This document shows positions 7,861-16,815 of a stretch of 64,000 nt of DNA, piece by piece. The position numbers were made by a program, and so were the translations under genes. Source of the DNA: CAVYXF01 sp963772335 (GTDB taxonomy: Bacteria; Pseudomonadota; Alphaproteobacteria; Rhizobiales; Rhodomicrobiaceae); NCBI GenBank assembly GCA_963772335.1, contig CAVYXF010000005.1, forward strand, positions 698,438-762,437, given 5' to 3'. Position 1 is the stretch's first letter, and the number at the start of each line of letters is the position of its first letter. The notes beneath the pieces are model-generated. The model was not told the origin of the DNA, made no database searches, and was given only the letters and a program-made list of their open reading frames with translations.

Positions 7861-8784
7861 TTGAACATTTATCTGGCGTTGCTGCTCGGCCTTGCCTTTG
7901 CGGGCATAGGCGGCGAGCTGTTTGTGCGAGGCACGGTGGGCCTTGCCCGCGCCGCCCGGATTTCGCCGGGCATCATTGCCGCGACGATTGCGGCCTTCGC
8001 CACGTCCAGCCCGGAACTGACGGTTGCCATCAGCTCGGCGCGGAACGGCATACCGGAGATTTCGCTCGGCGATGTGCTCGGCAGCAATGTGGTGAACTTC
8101 GCTCTTATTCTGGCGGCGGCGGTGCTGATCGCGCCAATCTCGGTGCCACGACGAAATATCGTGCGCGATTTTCCGGTGGCGCTGCTCAATCCCGTCCTGC
8201 TCGGGGTCTTCCTGATCGATGGCCAGCTGTCGCGGATCGAAGGGTTGCTGCTGATCGCCGGTTTTCTGGTGTGGCTTGCGGCAGTCATGCAGGAGGCGCG
8301 CAAGGAGCGCTCGGCGGCAGGTGACGTGCTCGGGGAGCGCCAACCGTTCCGTGCCCTGTTCGAGAGCGCGGGTGGGCTGGTGCTGCTGATCGCCGCCGGT
8401 CGGCTGATTGTGTTCGGGGCAACGGGCATTGCCCAGGCATTCGGGCTTAGCGAGTTCGTCATTGGCGCGACCATCGTGGCAGTCGGAACGTCGGTCCCGG
8501 AGCTTGCCACAGCGATCATCTCGCGGATCAGAGGCCATGACGAGGTGGGCCTCGGCACAGTCCTTGGCAGCAACATCTTCAACGGTCTGTTCATCGCGGG
8601 AGTGGCCGCAACCATCACGCCGATCAACGTGACGTTCCGATCCGCAAGCCCAGCGCTGCTGCTCGGTTTCGTTGCGGTCGCGCTCACCTATCCCCCGCGC
8701 TCCGGCGTGATCAGCCGATGGCGCGGCGGCCTGCTCGCGGCCGTGTATCTGGCCTACGTCGCCGCGATCCTGCAGGCGCGGTGA
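7861..8784 (+). CDS. Calcium/sodium (CaCA) family cation antiporter, YrbG-like
   Basis: Inner-membrane antiporter of about 307 residues with some ten hydrophobic segments. The two inverted alpha-repeats of the CaCA superfamily are clear: SSPELTVAIS then GDVLGSNVVNFALIL (first half), and SVPELATAII then GTVLGSNIFNGLFIAG (second half). The acidic and serine/asparagine residues of both ion-binding repeats are kept. I place the start at TTG 7861, which follows GAGGGGG by seven bases and begins right at the first membrane helix; a TTG 33 bases earlier is possible. The exchanged ion cannot be read from sequence. Confidence 0.88.
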   Translation: MNIYLALLLGLAFAGIGGELFVRGTVGLARAARISPGIIAATIAAFATSSPELTVAISSARNGIPEISLGDVLGSNVVNFALILAAAVLIAPISVPRRNIVRDFPVALLNPVLLGVFLIDGQLSRIEGLLLIAGFLVWLAAVMQEARKERSAAGDVLGERQPFRALFESAGGLVLLIAAGRLIVFGATGIAQAFGLSEFVIGATIVAVGTSVPELATAIISRIRGHDEVGLGTVLGSNIFNGLFIAGVAATITPINVTFRSASPALLLGFVAVALTYPPRSGVISRWRGGLLAAVYLAYVAAILQAR

Positions 8785-8790
8785 GGGCGC

Positions 8791-9222
8791 TCAGAACACG
8801 AGTGCATGAGAGGCGTTGGGGTCATCGACCGGCAGGAAACCTCGGCGAATATAGAAGCGTGCAGTCTCATCGCGATCCGTTCGTAAACGCACCTGATCGA
8901 AAGCACCCCGCCCATGCTGCAGAAGATGGTCGATGAGCGCCGAACCGACGCCCTGCCTTCGCTTGGCCTGCAAGATATAGAGGTGGCGCAGACGTCCCAC
9001 GGTGCCGGCCGTAACAAAGGGATCACGGCTGATGCCGCCGACACCGATCAGGCGAAGATCTGCGAAGGCGCCAAGAAGCCGCTCTCCGGGGCCGTCGAAG
9101 CGGATGATTCCATCGTCCCATTCGGCCACCAGACGTTCCAGAAACCGGTATCCCTGGGCGGCGGCTTCCAGACGGAGTGGCGCCAAGGCGGGCAAGGGCA
9201 GAGCAATCGGCCTGATCTGCAA
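8791..9222 (-). CDS. GNAT family N-acetyltransferase
   Basis: About 143 residues with a GNAT acetyl-CoA fold: LRHLYILQAKRRQGVGSALI is motif A with the R/Q-x-x-G-x-G/A pyrophosphate loop, and ETARFYIRRGFLPVDDP is motif B. The substrate is unknown. It lies 10 bases after the mutL stop on the same strand, so it is probably co-transcribed as the last gene of pgi-mutL-GNAT. The start is uncertain: TTG 9220-9222 follows GAGGAG, while an upstream in-frame TTG at 9258 would overlap mutL by 26 bases. Confidence 0.82.
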   Translation of the reverse strand: MQIRPIALPLPALAPLRLEAAAQGYRFLERLVAEWDDGIIRFDGPGERLLGAFADLRLIGVGGISRDPFVTAGTVGRLRHLYILQAKRRQGVGSALIDHLLQHGRGAFDQVRLRTDRDETARFYIRRGFLPVDDPNASHALVF

Positions 9223-9232
9223 CCGCAGCTCC

Positions 9233-11038
9233 TCAACGCCGGGCGAACAGCTTCTCAATGTCGGTTAGCTGCAGCTCGATGAAGGTGGGCCGGCCATGAT
9301 TGCACTGGCTGGCATTCGGGGTCGTTTCCATCTCGCGCAGCAGGGCGTTCATCTCCTCCGGGGTCAGGCGGCGGCCGGCGCGCACGCTGCCATGGCAGGC
9401 GATCCGCGCGCAAATCGCATGCAGACGCTCCTCCAGGGCGGTTGCCGAGCCGAAGGTCTCGATCTCCTCGGCGAGATCGCGGATCAGCGCCTTGATGTCA
9501 GCGCCGGCAATCAGCGTGGGCACTTCGCGCACCAGCACGGCGCCGCCGCCGAAAGCATCGATGGCAAGGCCGAGCCGCGCCAAGTCGCCCGCGCGTTCGA
9601 GCAGGAGATCGGCCGCACTTGCCTCCAGCTCGACCACCTCCGGGATGAGCAGCAGCTGCCGCTCGGCGCCGCCATTCGTCAGGCCGTTCTTCAGCTTCTC
9701 ATAGACCAGCCGCTCATGGGCGGCATGCTGATCGACGAGGACCACGGAAGAGGGCGTCTCGGCGACGATGTAGGTGCGGTGGAGCTGGGCCCGCGCCGCC
9801 CCCAGCGGATGCTCGGGGGCATCCGGTTCGGCACGCACGGCATTGGCGGCGGTGCTCGCGCTTGGTTGGTCCACGCCGCCGAGCGGCATCTGCCAGTCCT
9901 CGGCAAAGCCGGCGCGGCGCGGCGCGTAGCCTTTCGGATAGGACTGCGCATGCGGATGGGACCCCGGCATCGCGGACCGGCCATTTGCGCCGTTCAGCCT
10001 CGACAGCGCTTCGCCTGACAGGGCCGATGTGGTGCGCACGCCAGCTTCTGCCAGGGCACCGCGCAGGGCGCTTACCACGATGCCGCGCACCAGCGCGCTG
10101 TCGCGGAAGCGCACCTCGGCCTTGGCCGGATGCACATTCACATCCACTTCGCGGCAGGGCAGGGTAATAAACAGCGCCAGCATCGGGTGACGGCCGCGCG
10201 GCACCAGATCGCCATAGGCGGCGCGCACGGCGGCGAGCAGCAACCGGTCCTTCACCGGGCGGCCGTTGATGAACAGGTATTGAGCCTGCTGGGTCGGGCG
10301 GTTGAGTGTCGGCAGGCCGGCAAAGCCCTCGACCCGTACCTCGTTGCGCTCGGCCGCGACAGCGATCGCATCCTCGGCGAATTCGCGGCCCATCACCTTG
10401 GCAAACCGCAGACGCAGGCCTTCGCCATCGCCCGGCTGCACGGCGGGAAAGCTGAGGCCGGTGCGCTCGCCGGTCGCCAGCGACAGACTGATCGGCGGAA
10501 AGGCCAGCACAAGACGTTTGATGAGCTGGGTGGTCGCGGCGTTTTCCGCGATTTCCGACTTCATGAATTTCAGCCGCGCTGGCGTCGCATAGAACAGGTC
10601 GCGCACCTCGACCTGTGTGCCGGCATTGAGTGCGGCCGGCTTTGGCCCGTCGAGACGGCCAGCATCGAGCTCAATGGCAAATGCGGTGGCGGCTCCACGC
10701 GGGCGCGAGGCGATCGAGAGCTTCGACACCGCCCCGATCGAGGGCAGCGCCTCGCCGCGAAAGCCGAGCGTCGCGATGTTGAGGAGGTCTTCGTCGTCGA
10801 GCTTGGAGGTGGCGTGGCGTTCGACGCAGGACGCGAGATCGGCCTTATCCATCCCGCAGCCGTCGTCGGTTACGCGGATCAGGCCGAGCCCGCCACCGGC
10901 TGTCACCACCTCGATATTGCGCGCGCCCGCATCGATGGCGTTCTCGACCAGCTCCTTGACGGCGCTGGCCGGCCGCTCGATGACCTCACCCGCCGCGATC
11001 CGGTTGATCAGCTGCGGCGGAAGTTGGCGAATGGGCAC
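9233..11038 (-). CDS. mutL: DNA mismatch repair protein MutL
   Basis: 601-aa mismatch-repair ATPase/endonuclease that links MutS to strand incision. The N-terminal GHKL ATPase motifs are intact: ELVENAIDAGA, DDGCGM and GFRGEALPSI. The C-terminal domain carries DQHAAHERLVYE, which fits the metal-dependent endonuclease motif DQHA(X)2E(X)4E, as expected in bacteria without MutH. The start is GTG 11036-11038 with GGGAGG upstream, and it begins PIRQLPPQLINRIAAGEVIERP as in homologues. Its 5' end overlaps the 3' end of pgi by 53 bases, so the two are probably translationally coupled. Confidence 0.97.
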   Translation of the reverse strand: MPIRQLPPQLINRIAAGEVIERPASAVKELVENAIDAGARNIEVVTAGGGLGLIRVTDDGCGMDKADLASCVERHATSKLDDEDLLNIATLGFRGEALPSIGAVSKLSIASRPRGAATAFAIELDAGRLDGPKPAALNAGTQVEVRDLFYATPARLKFMKSEIAENAATTQLIKRLVLAFPPISLSLATGERTGLSFPAVQPGDGEGLRLRFAKVMGREFAEDAIAVAAERNEVRVEGFAGLPTLNRPTQQAQYLFINGRPVKDRLLLAAVRAAYGDLVPRGRHPMLALFITLPCREVDVNVHPAKAEVRFRDSALVRGIVVSALRGALAEAGVRTTSALSGEALSRLNGANGRSAMPGSHPHAQSYPKGYAPRRAGFAEDWQMPLGGVDQPSASTAANAVRAEPDAPEHPLGAARAQLHRTYIVAETPSSVVLVDQHAAHERLVYEKLKNGLTNGGAERQLLLIPEVVELEASAADLLLERAGDLARLGLAIDAFGGGAVLVREVPTLIAGADIKALIRDLAEEIETFGSATALEERLHAICARIACHGSVRAGRRLTPEEMNALLREMETTPNASQCNHGRPTFIELQLTDIEKLFARR

Positions 11039-12389
11039 CCTCTGCCTCCCTTACCGCCATGCGCGCCAGATAGTCCCTGGTGAGACGCTTACCCAAATCG
11101 ACGGCGGGCTGATCAAAAGCGTCCACGCCCAGGAGGTCGGCGGCGAGAATCGTCTCCAGGACGAAATGCATCATCAGCCAGCCGAGGGCCCATTCGTCAA
11201 GACGCGGCAACTCGATGACCCGCACTGGGCGCCCTTTAGCCACAAAAGTCTCAGGAATCGCCCTCGCCTCGGCCATCACCAGGTCACCCACCGTATGGCT
11301 GCCGAGATAAGCCGCGCCGGCCAACTCGGCGAGATCGGCTGGCATGGGGGGCGTATCCTCCTCGGGGAGGCCGGCGAGACGGATAATGGTCGCCAGGTGA
11401 TGCGGAGAGCCGCCGAGATAAAGCTGGAGCTGCGAATGCTGATCGACCGGGCCAAGCGCGGCAATAGGCGTGAAGCCTTCGCTGTCGTTCTTGCCGAGCA
11501 ATTCCGCCAACAGCTGCACATACCAGTGCGAGAAGCGTAAGAGGCGGTCGGCATAGGGCATCATCACCAGGGCGCGGATGCCGCGTTCCTTGGCGAGGCC
11601 GACGGCGATCGCGGCGCCGAGCGCGGGCGCGAACTCTTCCGGATGGCGTGCGGCTTCGATCGCTTCCACCGCCGCGCGACCGCCGGCCCGAAACGCCTCG
11701 ACATCGAGGCCGCGCGCAAAGGCCGGGAGGAGCCCGACATTGCTGAAAGCGGAGAAGCGCCCGCCGATGTCAGGCTCATGATCGAGTAAGGGAATGCCGA
11801 GTTTGGAGAATAGCTCGCGCAGCGGATTGGCGAGGCCGGCCCTTGCTGGATCGGTGATGCCGAGAAACAGCCGCGGAAACTCGCTTTCGAGGCCACGCGC
11901 CCGCAGGCGCTCCATGATCGTGAGGGTCTGCGCGAGCGTCTCGGCCGTCGCGCCGGATTTGGAGATGATCAGGAACCGTGTCTTGAGCAGGTCCATGATC
12001 TCCATGCCCTTGACCAGCGAAAGCGCGTCGAGATTGTCGTAAAAGCGCAGACGCGGCCGGCCCTCCTTGCCGATCCGGTCGTCGCCCGGGATGAACCAGC
12101 CGCCAAGCTGCGCGATCGCCTGTCCGCCCAGGCTCGAGCCGCCGGTGCCGAACAGCACGAGCGTGCGCGCACCCTCAGTTAATTGATTATAGGCGGCGCG
12201 CGCCGTGGCAATGTCAGCGGTCTCATAGAGGACGCGAATGTGCGGCAGGCTGCGCTCGCGCGCCTCGCTTTTGAGCTTCTCAAAGCGCGGAATGAGCTTA
12301 TCGGTCCACCGTTTCAGCTCATCGCGCGTGAGCCCCAAAGCTCCGATCGCCGCCTGAAGGCAGCCATCGATGGAATGCGTCGGTGTCAT
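10986..12389 (-). CDS. pgi: Glucose-6-phosphate isomerase
   Basis: Cytoplasmic enzyme interconverting glucose-6-phosphate and fructose-6-phosphate. 467 residues, shorter than the E. coli type (about 550) and typical of the short alphaproteobacterial form. Recognisable elements are LFGTGGSSLGGQ, the sugar-phosphate binding SKSGATAET, the catalytic-region Glu/His segments and HSQLQLYLGG. The Pro/Asp-rich C-terminus overlaps mutL by 53 bases. The start ATG 12387-12389 lies 18 bases after the upstream M16 gene stop, suggesting one transcript with the peptidase pair. Confidence 0.92.
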   Translation of the reverse strand: MTPTHSIDGCLQAAIGALGLTRDELKRWTDKLIPRFEKLKSEARERSLPHIRVLYETADIATARAAYNQLTEGARTLVLFGTGGSSLGGQAIAQLGGWFIPGDDRIGKEGRPRLRFYDNLDALSLVKGMEIMDLLKTRFLIISKSGATAETLAQTLTIMERLRARGLESEFPRLFLGITDPARAGLANPLRELFSKLGIPLLDHEPDIGGRFSAFSNVGLLPAFARGLDVEAFRAGGRAAVEAIEAARHPEEFAPALGAAIAVGLAKERGIRALVMMPYADRLLRFSHWYVQLLAELLGKNDSEGFTPIAALGPVDQHSQLQLYLGGSPHHLATIIRLAGLPEEDTPPMPADLAELAGAAYLGSHTVGDLVMAEARAIPETFVAKGRPVRVIELPRLDEWALGWLMMHFVLETILAADLLGVDAFDQPAVDLGKRLTRDYLARMAVREAEGAHSPTSAAADQPDRGG

Positions 12390-12407
12390 GGGGCGATCCG
12401 GCGCTGC

Positions 12408-13820
12408 TCAGCCACGCGGCGTGGTCATAGCCGGCTCGGAGACCTTACTGCCGGCGTCCGGCATGAGCCCGACCGGTTGGCCGACCACGGTGATGATCAG
12501 ATTGCCGGGCTTGATCAGCTGCGCCGCCACGCGCTTCACGTCGTCCAGCTTCACGGCCTCGACGAGGCTGTTGCGCTTGTCGATATATTCCATGCCGAGA
12601 TCCTCGATCTGGATCCAGAGCAGGGTATTGGCGATCTTCACGCTGGAGTCGAAGCGCAGCGCGTAGGAGCCGGTCAGATACCGCTTGGCGTTCTCCAGCT
12701 CATCGGCGGTCGGGCCGTTCGCGGCAATCCGGCTCAGCTCTTCCTGGATCACGCTGATCGACTGGGAGACGGCTTCGTTCTTGGTGGCGACGCCGCCAAG
12801 AAACATGGCAGCACGGTCGAGCGGATAAAGGTAGGTGTAGACCGAATAGGCAAGGCCGCGCTTCTCGCGCACTTCCTGCATCAGCGTCGAGGAGAAGCCG
12901 CCGCCGCCAATGATATAGTTGAGGATGTAGGCGGCCATGAAATCCGGGTCGTTCCGCTTCGGGCCGGGCTGACCAAAGGTGACGACGGACTGCGGCACAG
13001 CAAGCGGGATCACCTGGCTGGACGCTCCGGCGCGCCACTCCGCTTCCGGCACCGGGTTGAGCTGCGCCTTGTCTGGCAAATCACCAAACACCTCATCGAG
13101 CGCACGCGCGAGGTCGCCGGCCGTGATGTCGCCGACGACTGACACCTTCAGGCCATCCTTGGCAAAGGTGTTATGCACATAGTTCTTGAGGTCCGCCGGG
13201 GTGATCGCGTCGACCGAGTCGGTGGTACCTTTGAGCGGATTGGCATAAGGGTGGCCATCGAAGACCCGCTTAAACCAGGCATTGGAGGCGACCTTCTCCG
13301 GGTCCTCGTCGTCCATCTTGATCGAGGAGGAGATCTGCTCACGAACCCGGTCGACCGCGTCTTCGTCCATGCGCGGCTGGTTCAGGGCCAGGCGCAGCAG
13401 GCGGAACGCCTCGTCCTTGTTCTTGGTCAGGGTCTTGGCGCCGCCTGTGAAAGCGTCGCGGCTGGCCTCGAATGAGAAGTCGATCGCAAGCAATTCGAGG
13501 CGCTCCTGGAACTCCTCGCTTTTGAGATCGCCCGCGCCCTCATCCATCATCCCCGAGACAAAGTAGGCGGTGCCTTCCTTCCCCTTCGGGTCCTGCGCGG
13601 CGCCACCGGGAAGGCCGAACTGCATCGCAATGATCGGCAGAGTGTGGTCCTCGACCAACCAGGCCTCAATGCCTTTCGATGAGACGACTTTCTGGATGTT
13701 CATTGCGCTTGCGGGAGCTGTATCAAGGAAGAGGGCAGTGAAAAGACAGGCAGTGGCCAGTGCAAACGGCCGCATGAACGATATTAGCAACCGTCGCTCT
13801 CGATGTCCTGGGATAAGCAT
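12408..13820 (-). CDS. M16 family peptidase-like protein, non-catalytic partner
   Basis: 470-aa insulinase/mitochondrial-processing-peptidase-fold protein with an N-terminal signal segment (ALATACLFTALFLDTAPASA), so periplasmic. The zinc motif HxxEH is absent; the equivalent stretch reads VSGMMDEGAGD. The C-terminal half keeps the substrate-binding Arg/Tyr region REKRGLAYSVYTYL. That is the pattern of the non-catalytic subunit of a two-gene M16 protease. It starts nine bases after the stop of the catalytic partner, with GAGGCGAG before ATG 13818-13820. The upstream start is preferred over the later ATG in front of RPFAL because only the former has a ribosome binding site. Confidence 0.9.
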   Translation of the reverse strand: MLIPGHRERRLLISFMRPFALATACLFTALFLDTAPASAMNIQKVVSSKGIEAWLVEDHTLPIIAMQFGLPGGAAQDPKGKEGTAYFVSGMMDEGAGDLKSEEFQERLELLAIDFSFEASRDAFTGGAKTLTKNKDEAFRLLRLALNQPRMDEDAVDRVREQISSSIKMDDEDPEKVASNAWFKRVFDGHPYANPLKGTTDSVDAITPADLKNYVHNTFAKDGLKVSVVGDITAGDLARALDEVFGDLPDKAQLNPVPEAEWRAGASSQVIPLAVPQSVVTFGQPGPKRNDPDFMAAYILNYIIGGGGFSSTLMQEVREKRGLAYSVYTYLYPLDRAAMFLGGVATKNEAVSQSISVIQEELSRIAANGPTADELENAKRYLTGSYALRFDSSVKIANTLLWIQIEDLGMEYIDKRNSLVEAVKLDDVKRVAAQLIKPGNLIITVVGQPVGLMPDAGSKVSEPAMTTPRG

Positions 13821-13828
13821 GTCTCGCC

Positions 13829-15283
13829 TCAGTGAAGTGTATCGCCGCCAAGTCCAGGGACCGCAAGCCTCCTGGTATTGCTGGCGACGTGTGTGGGATC
13901 GGGGAGCAGGTAGCCGGTAACGGAACCGCGTATGTCGAGATAGGTCTTCGCAGCCGTCTTGATGTCGTTGAGAGTAACGGCCTGGAGAGCCGCCTCGCGG
14001 TTCTTCACGTCCTCAATGGTGCGCCCCGTCATCAACGCCCAGCCATAGGCCCGGGCGAGATTGGTCTGATTGTCGGCATCGTAGATGATGTCGGCGATAG
14101 CGGAGTTGCGCACCCGCTCCAGCTCGGCCGCGGTCACCCCATTATCGCGTACGTCCGCGAGCACGGCATCGATAGCGGCTTCGACACTCTCCAGCGGCGT
14201 GTCGCCGGCCGGCACCGCATAAACGCCAAACCGTCCGTAATCGAGAGCGGTACCCGAGTACCAGGCGCCTGCAGAGGAGGCCTTCTTCTCCTCGACCACC
14301 ACCTTCTTGTAAATGCGTCCCGTGCCGGTCGAGCCGAGAATGGCGGCCAGCAGTTCCAGCGCCTCCGCTTCCTGCGGCTTGGCGGTGGTGTAGCTCGGCG
14401 CGAGATAGTTGCGGCTCAGCGTCGCTTTCGCAGCACGCTCGTCGCGCAGGATTACGCGCCGCGCCGCGATCGCCGGCGGCTCCTTGACGCGCACGCGCAC
14501 AGGAGGCTCTGCGGTAGCCGGCAACTTGCCAAAGGTCTCCTGGGCAAGCTTGATCACTGTGCCCGGCTCGACATCGCCGGCGACGACCAGCACGGCATTG
14601 TTGGGGCTGTAATAGGTCTTGTAGAACGAGAGGGCATCCTGGCGCGACAGCTTCTCCATCTCGTTCTCCCAGCCGATCACCGGGATGCCGTAGGGATGGG
14701 CGAGGAACAAGGCCGCCTGCATCTGCTCCGACAGGAGGCTGCCCGGATCGTTATCGACACGAGAGCGCCGCTCCTCGAGGATCACCTGCCGCTCGTTCAG
14801 AACATCCTCTTCAAGGAGGCGCAGATTGCGCATCCGGTCCGCCTCCATCTCCATGACCAGAGGAAGCCGCTCCTTGGCGACGCGCTGGAAATAGGCGGTC
14901 GCGTCCTGGGTCGTGAAGGCATTGTCCTGGCCGCCATTCTTGGCGACAATCTTGGAAAAGTCGCCGGGCGCAATCTTCTCGGTGCCTTTGAACATCAGAT
15001 GTTCGAGGAAATGGGCGATGCCGGACTTGCCGCGCGGCTCGTCCGCCGCGCCGACCCGATACCACACCATGTGCGTTACGACGGGGGCGCGCCGATCAGG
15101 GATGACCACCACCTGCAGGCCATTGGCGAGCTTTGTGTGAGTGACATCCATACCGGCACCGAAGCCGGTCTGAGGCAACGCAACAGAGGTCATGAACAGC
15201 ACCAGACAGGCAACTACGGGAAATTTCAACGCTGTCACCGGTTGTAAACGGGATGAAGGGACGCAACTCGGCTTATCATCCAT
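13829..15283 (-). CDS. M16 family zinc peptidase, catalytic subunit
   Basis: About 484-aa periplasmic metallopeptidase. HFLEHLMFKG is the inverted zinc motif HxxEH, and the downstream third zinc ligand and conserved Glu lie in the NERQVILEERRSR region. A hydrophobic segment (KFPVVACLVLFMTSVALPQTG) serves as signal peptide or anchor. It is paired with the following non-catalytic M16 gene, and both together resemble the alpha/beta arrangement of bacterial processing peptidases. The start is uncertain: ATG 15281-15283 (MDDKPSCVP) is chosen; ATG 48 bases earlier is possible but adds a Cys-rich extension not seen in the family. Confidence 0.92.
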   Translation of the reverse strand: MDDKPSCVPSSRLQPVTALKFPVVACLVLFMTSVALPQTGFGAGMDVTHTKLANGLQVVVIPDRRAPVVTHMVWYRVGAADEPRGKSGIAHFLEHLMFKGTEKIAPGDFSKIVAKNGGQDNAFTTQDATAYFQRVAKERLPLVMEMEADRMRNLRLLEEDVLNERQVILEERRSRVDNDPGSLLSEQMQAALFLAHPYGIPVIGWENEMEKLSRQDALSFYKTYYSPNNAVLVVAGDVEPGTVIKLAQETFGKLPATAEPPVRVRVKEPPAIAARRVILRDERAAKATLSRNYLAPSYTTAKPQEAEALELLAAILGSTGTGRIYKKVVVEEKKASSAGAWYSGTALDYGRFGVYAVPAGDTPLESVEAAIDAVLADVRDNGVTAAELERVRNSAIADIIYDADNQTNLARAYGWALMTGRTIEDVKNREAALQAVTLNDIKTAAKTYLDIRGSVTGYLLPDPTHVASNTRRLAVPGLGGDTLH

Positions 15284-15416
15284 CGGCCCTGAGAGTGACA
15301 AGTTACAAATCGGACAGGCGTATGATCCCATGTTGAGCAAGGACGTACAAGACCGACGCGCGCCGGACACGCTCAAGGCGCAGCAGATTGGCTAATGATC
15401 GTGAAAATCCGCTGGC

Positions 15417-15878
15417 CTAACGGGTTTTAGCGGGGCCGCCGCCGAGACTCTTGCTCACCGCCTCGCCGAATTTCGAGGGACAGCGGTCTTCCCGGCCGAT
15501 GTTCTTGTTGTACTCGCCGATGCCGCCCTTGCCGCTCCAATCACCTTCGCGGCAATATTTCTCCCTGGCCGCAGCATCGACCTCGGCTTTCTGCTTCTTC
15601 TGTTCATCCGGATCGGTTGGCCAGTTCTGAGCGGCAACTGCCGTTCTCTCGCCGGGGACAGGAAGGGCCGCTGTCGAAGGCGGGATGACAAGGCCCTGGC
15701 GTTCGGGGAGATCGGCCTCCTCCTTCGGCTTGGATGATAGGTTGAGGCCGACAGCGTTCAGCACGGGCGCGTCGATCTGAAGATCCACGCCGTCTGCACC
15801 ACAGCCGCCAAGCGCGAGCGCAGCGAATGCCGCCGCGACAAGTGCGCCACTCCGCACGGAATTGCGAAAGAGAGCCAT
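15417..15878 (-). CDS. Small putative lipoprotein, unknown function
   Basis: 153 aa. The N-terminus is a lipoprotein signal: basic RNSVRSG, a hydrophobic run and a lipobox LGGC, so Cys at about residue 25 would be lipidated. After that come a disordered Pro/Ala-rich segment and a charged region with two Cys (EKYCREGDW, REDRCPSKFG) that might form a disulfide. No known domain is recognised. ATG 15876-15878 is preceded by GGGGGATA; an in-frame start 96 bases upstream would place the signal internally. It may be the first gene of the leftward M16 operon. Confidence 0.7.
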   Translation of the reverse strand: MALFRNSVRSGALVAAAFAALALGGCGADGVDLQIDAPVLNAVGLNLSSKPKEEADLPERQGLVIPPSTAALPVPGERTAVAAQNWPTDPDEQKKQKAEVDAAAREKYCREGDWSGKGGIGEYNKNIGREDRCPSKFGEAVSKSLGGGPAKTR

Positions 15879-16094
15879 TCGTATCCCCCGAACCGGCAAT
15901 TGAGCGTTGTTATACTCGTTTTCAGACTTTTCTGTGACTCGCCCGCAACCCGTCAACAGAGCCGTCGCCAGCATCGACGTCGCTCACCCCTTTTTCCTAA
16001 GCCCCCATTCGTGTCGACGCAAGCCTCGCGTTTGGCGACTTTACGGGCTCCAGCATAGAATGGCCGGAAATCGCGCAGGAGGGGGCCTGAGATC

Positions 16095-16394
16095 ATGGCA
16101 AGGCGGGGTGACATCGAAGCGGCGCTAAGGCGCCTGGCGCCGAAAATCCCAGCCCATGAATTCATGGCGATCGCCGACCACGCGATGGACAGCATCGGCT
16201 TGCGGCAGGCTTCGCCAGAGACGGCGGCCTGGCTGTCGCTGGTCGCCTATGTGCGCCATGCGCTCACCGATTACGATGATCTGCTGGAGCAGGGCTATGA
16301 CGCGGAAAGCGCCCGGCATTTCGTCGCAGGCGACATGGACGAGATCCTTGGCGGCTGGGGCGTGCGGCGGCGTATTCAGGACGTGGCAGACTAA
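16095..16394 (+). CDS. DUF2293 family protein
   Basis: 99 residues. It matches my recollection of the DUF2293 signature: ALRRLAPKIPAHE at the start, then AAWLSLVAYVRHALTDYDDLL, and GYDAESARHFV ending in an LGGWG motif. The family is common in Alphaproteobacteria and of unknown function; the protein looks soluble and helical. ATG 16095 with a purine-rich stretch upstream. No operon partner. Confidence 0.72.
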   Translation: MARRGDIEAALRRLAPKIPAHEFMAIADHAMDSIGLRQASPETAAWLSLVAYVRHALTDYDDLLEQGYDAESARHFVAGDMDEILGGWGVRRRIQDVAD

Positions 16395-16815
16395 GCCGCC
16401 TTTCGCCCCCCGTGCTTTTGTTATGCGATCGGTTCGGATGCAGGTGGAGCACTGCCTCTTCCAAGCGCAGCCGAAATCCTCGCGCAAGGGGAGATCCAGT
16501 AAGCAAAGGTCCGTGCTGTTAAAATGGTGGAGCCCCGTTTTCACGGGGATTTCGGCTTGGCTGGTGGCGCTATTTGCGTCTAAGCGATCGCGGTCTAAAC
16601 ATCACGGTCTGCGGACGCTTTGCCATAGCATCTCCTGAACAAGGCCTAACCGCCAGAAACAGCGAATTTTATTGTTCTTCTGTGGCCTGTCGTCATCCAA
16701 GCGTAAGTGCTTTCCCTGCTATATAAAAAATGAGGGCGGCAGGTGGCGCCGTTCCCATCACTCGCATTCAAGCATCCCCGCTTGGAAAGATCAGCCGTAT
16801 CGAGGGATTGAGCTC
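16395..16815 (+). other. Intergenic stretch with a short hairpin
   Basis: About 420 bases without a supportable gene. A perfect hairpin CCCCGT-TTTC-ACGGGG (16533-16548) is followed by ATTTCGG and may be a weak terminator. The promoter of the deacetylase gene should lie near 16700-16790, where the sequence turns AT-rich (CTATATAAAAAA). Confidence 0.35.

Noticed and set aside
10130..11083. 317-codon frame opposite mutL
   Set aside because: Antisense artefact; mutL motifs are intact on the other strand.
13832..15247. Long rightward open frame (471 codons) opposite the catalytic M16 gene
   Set aside because: It is the antisense of a well-conserved gene, rich in His/Arg/Gly, and matches no family; a high-GC artefact.
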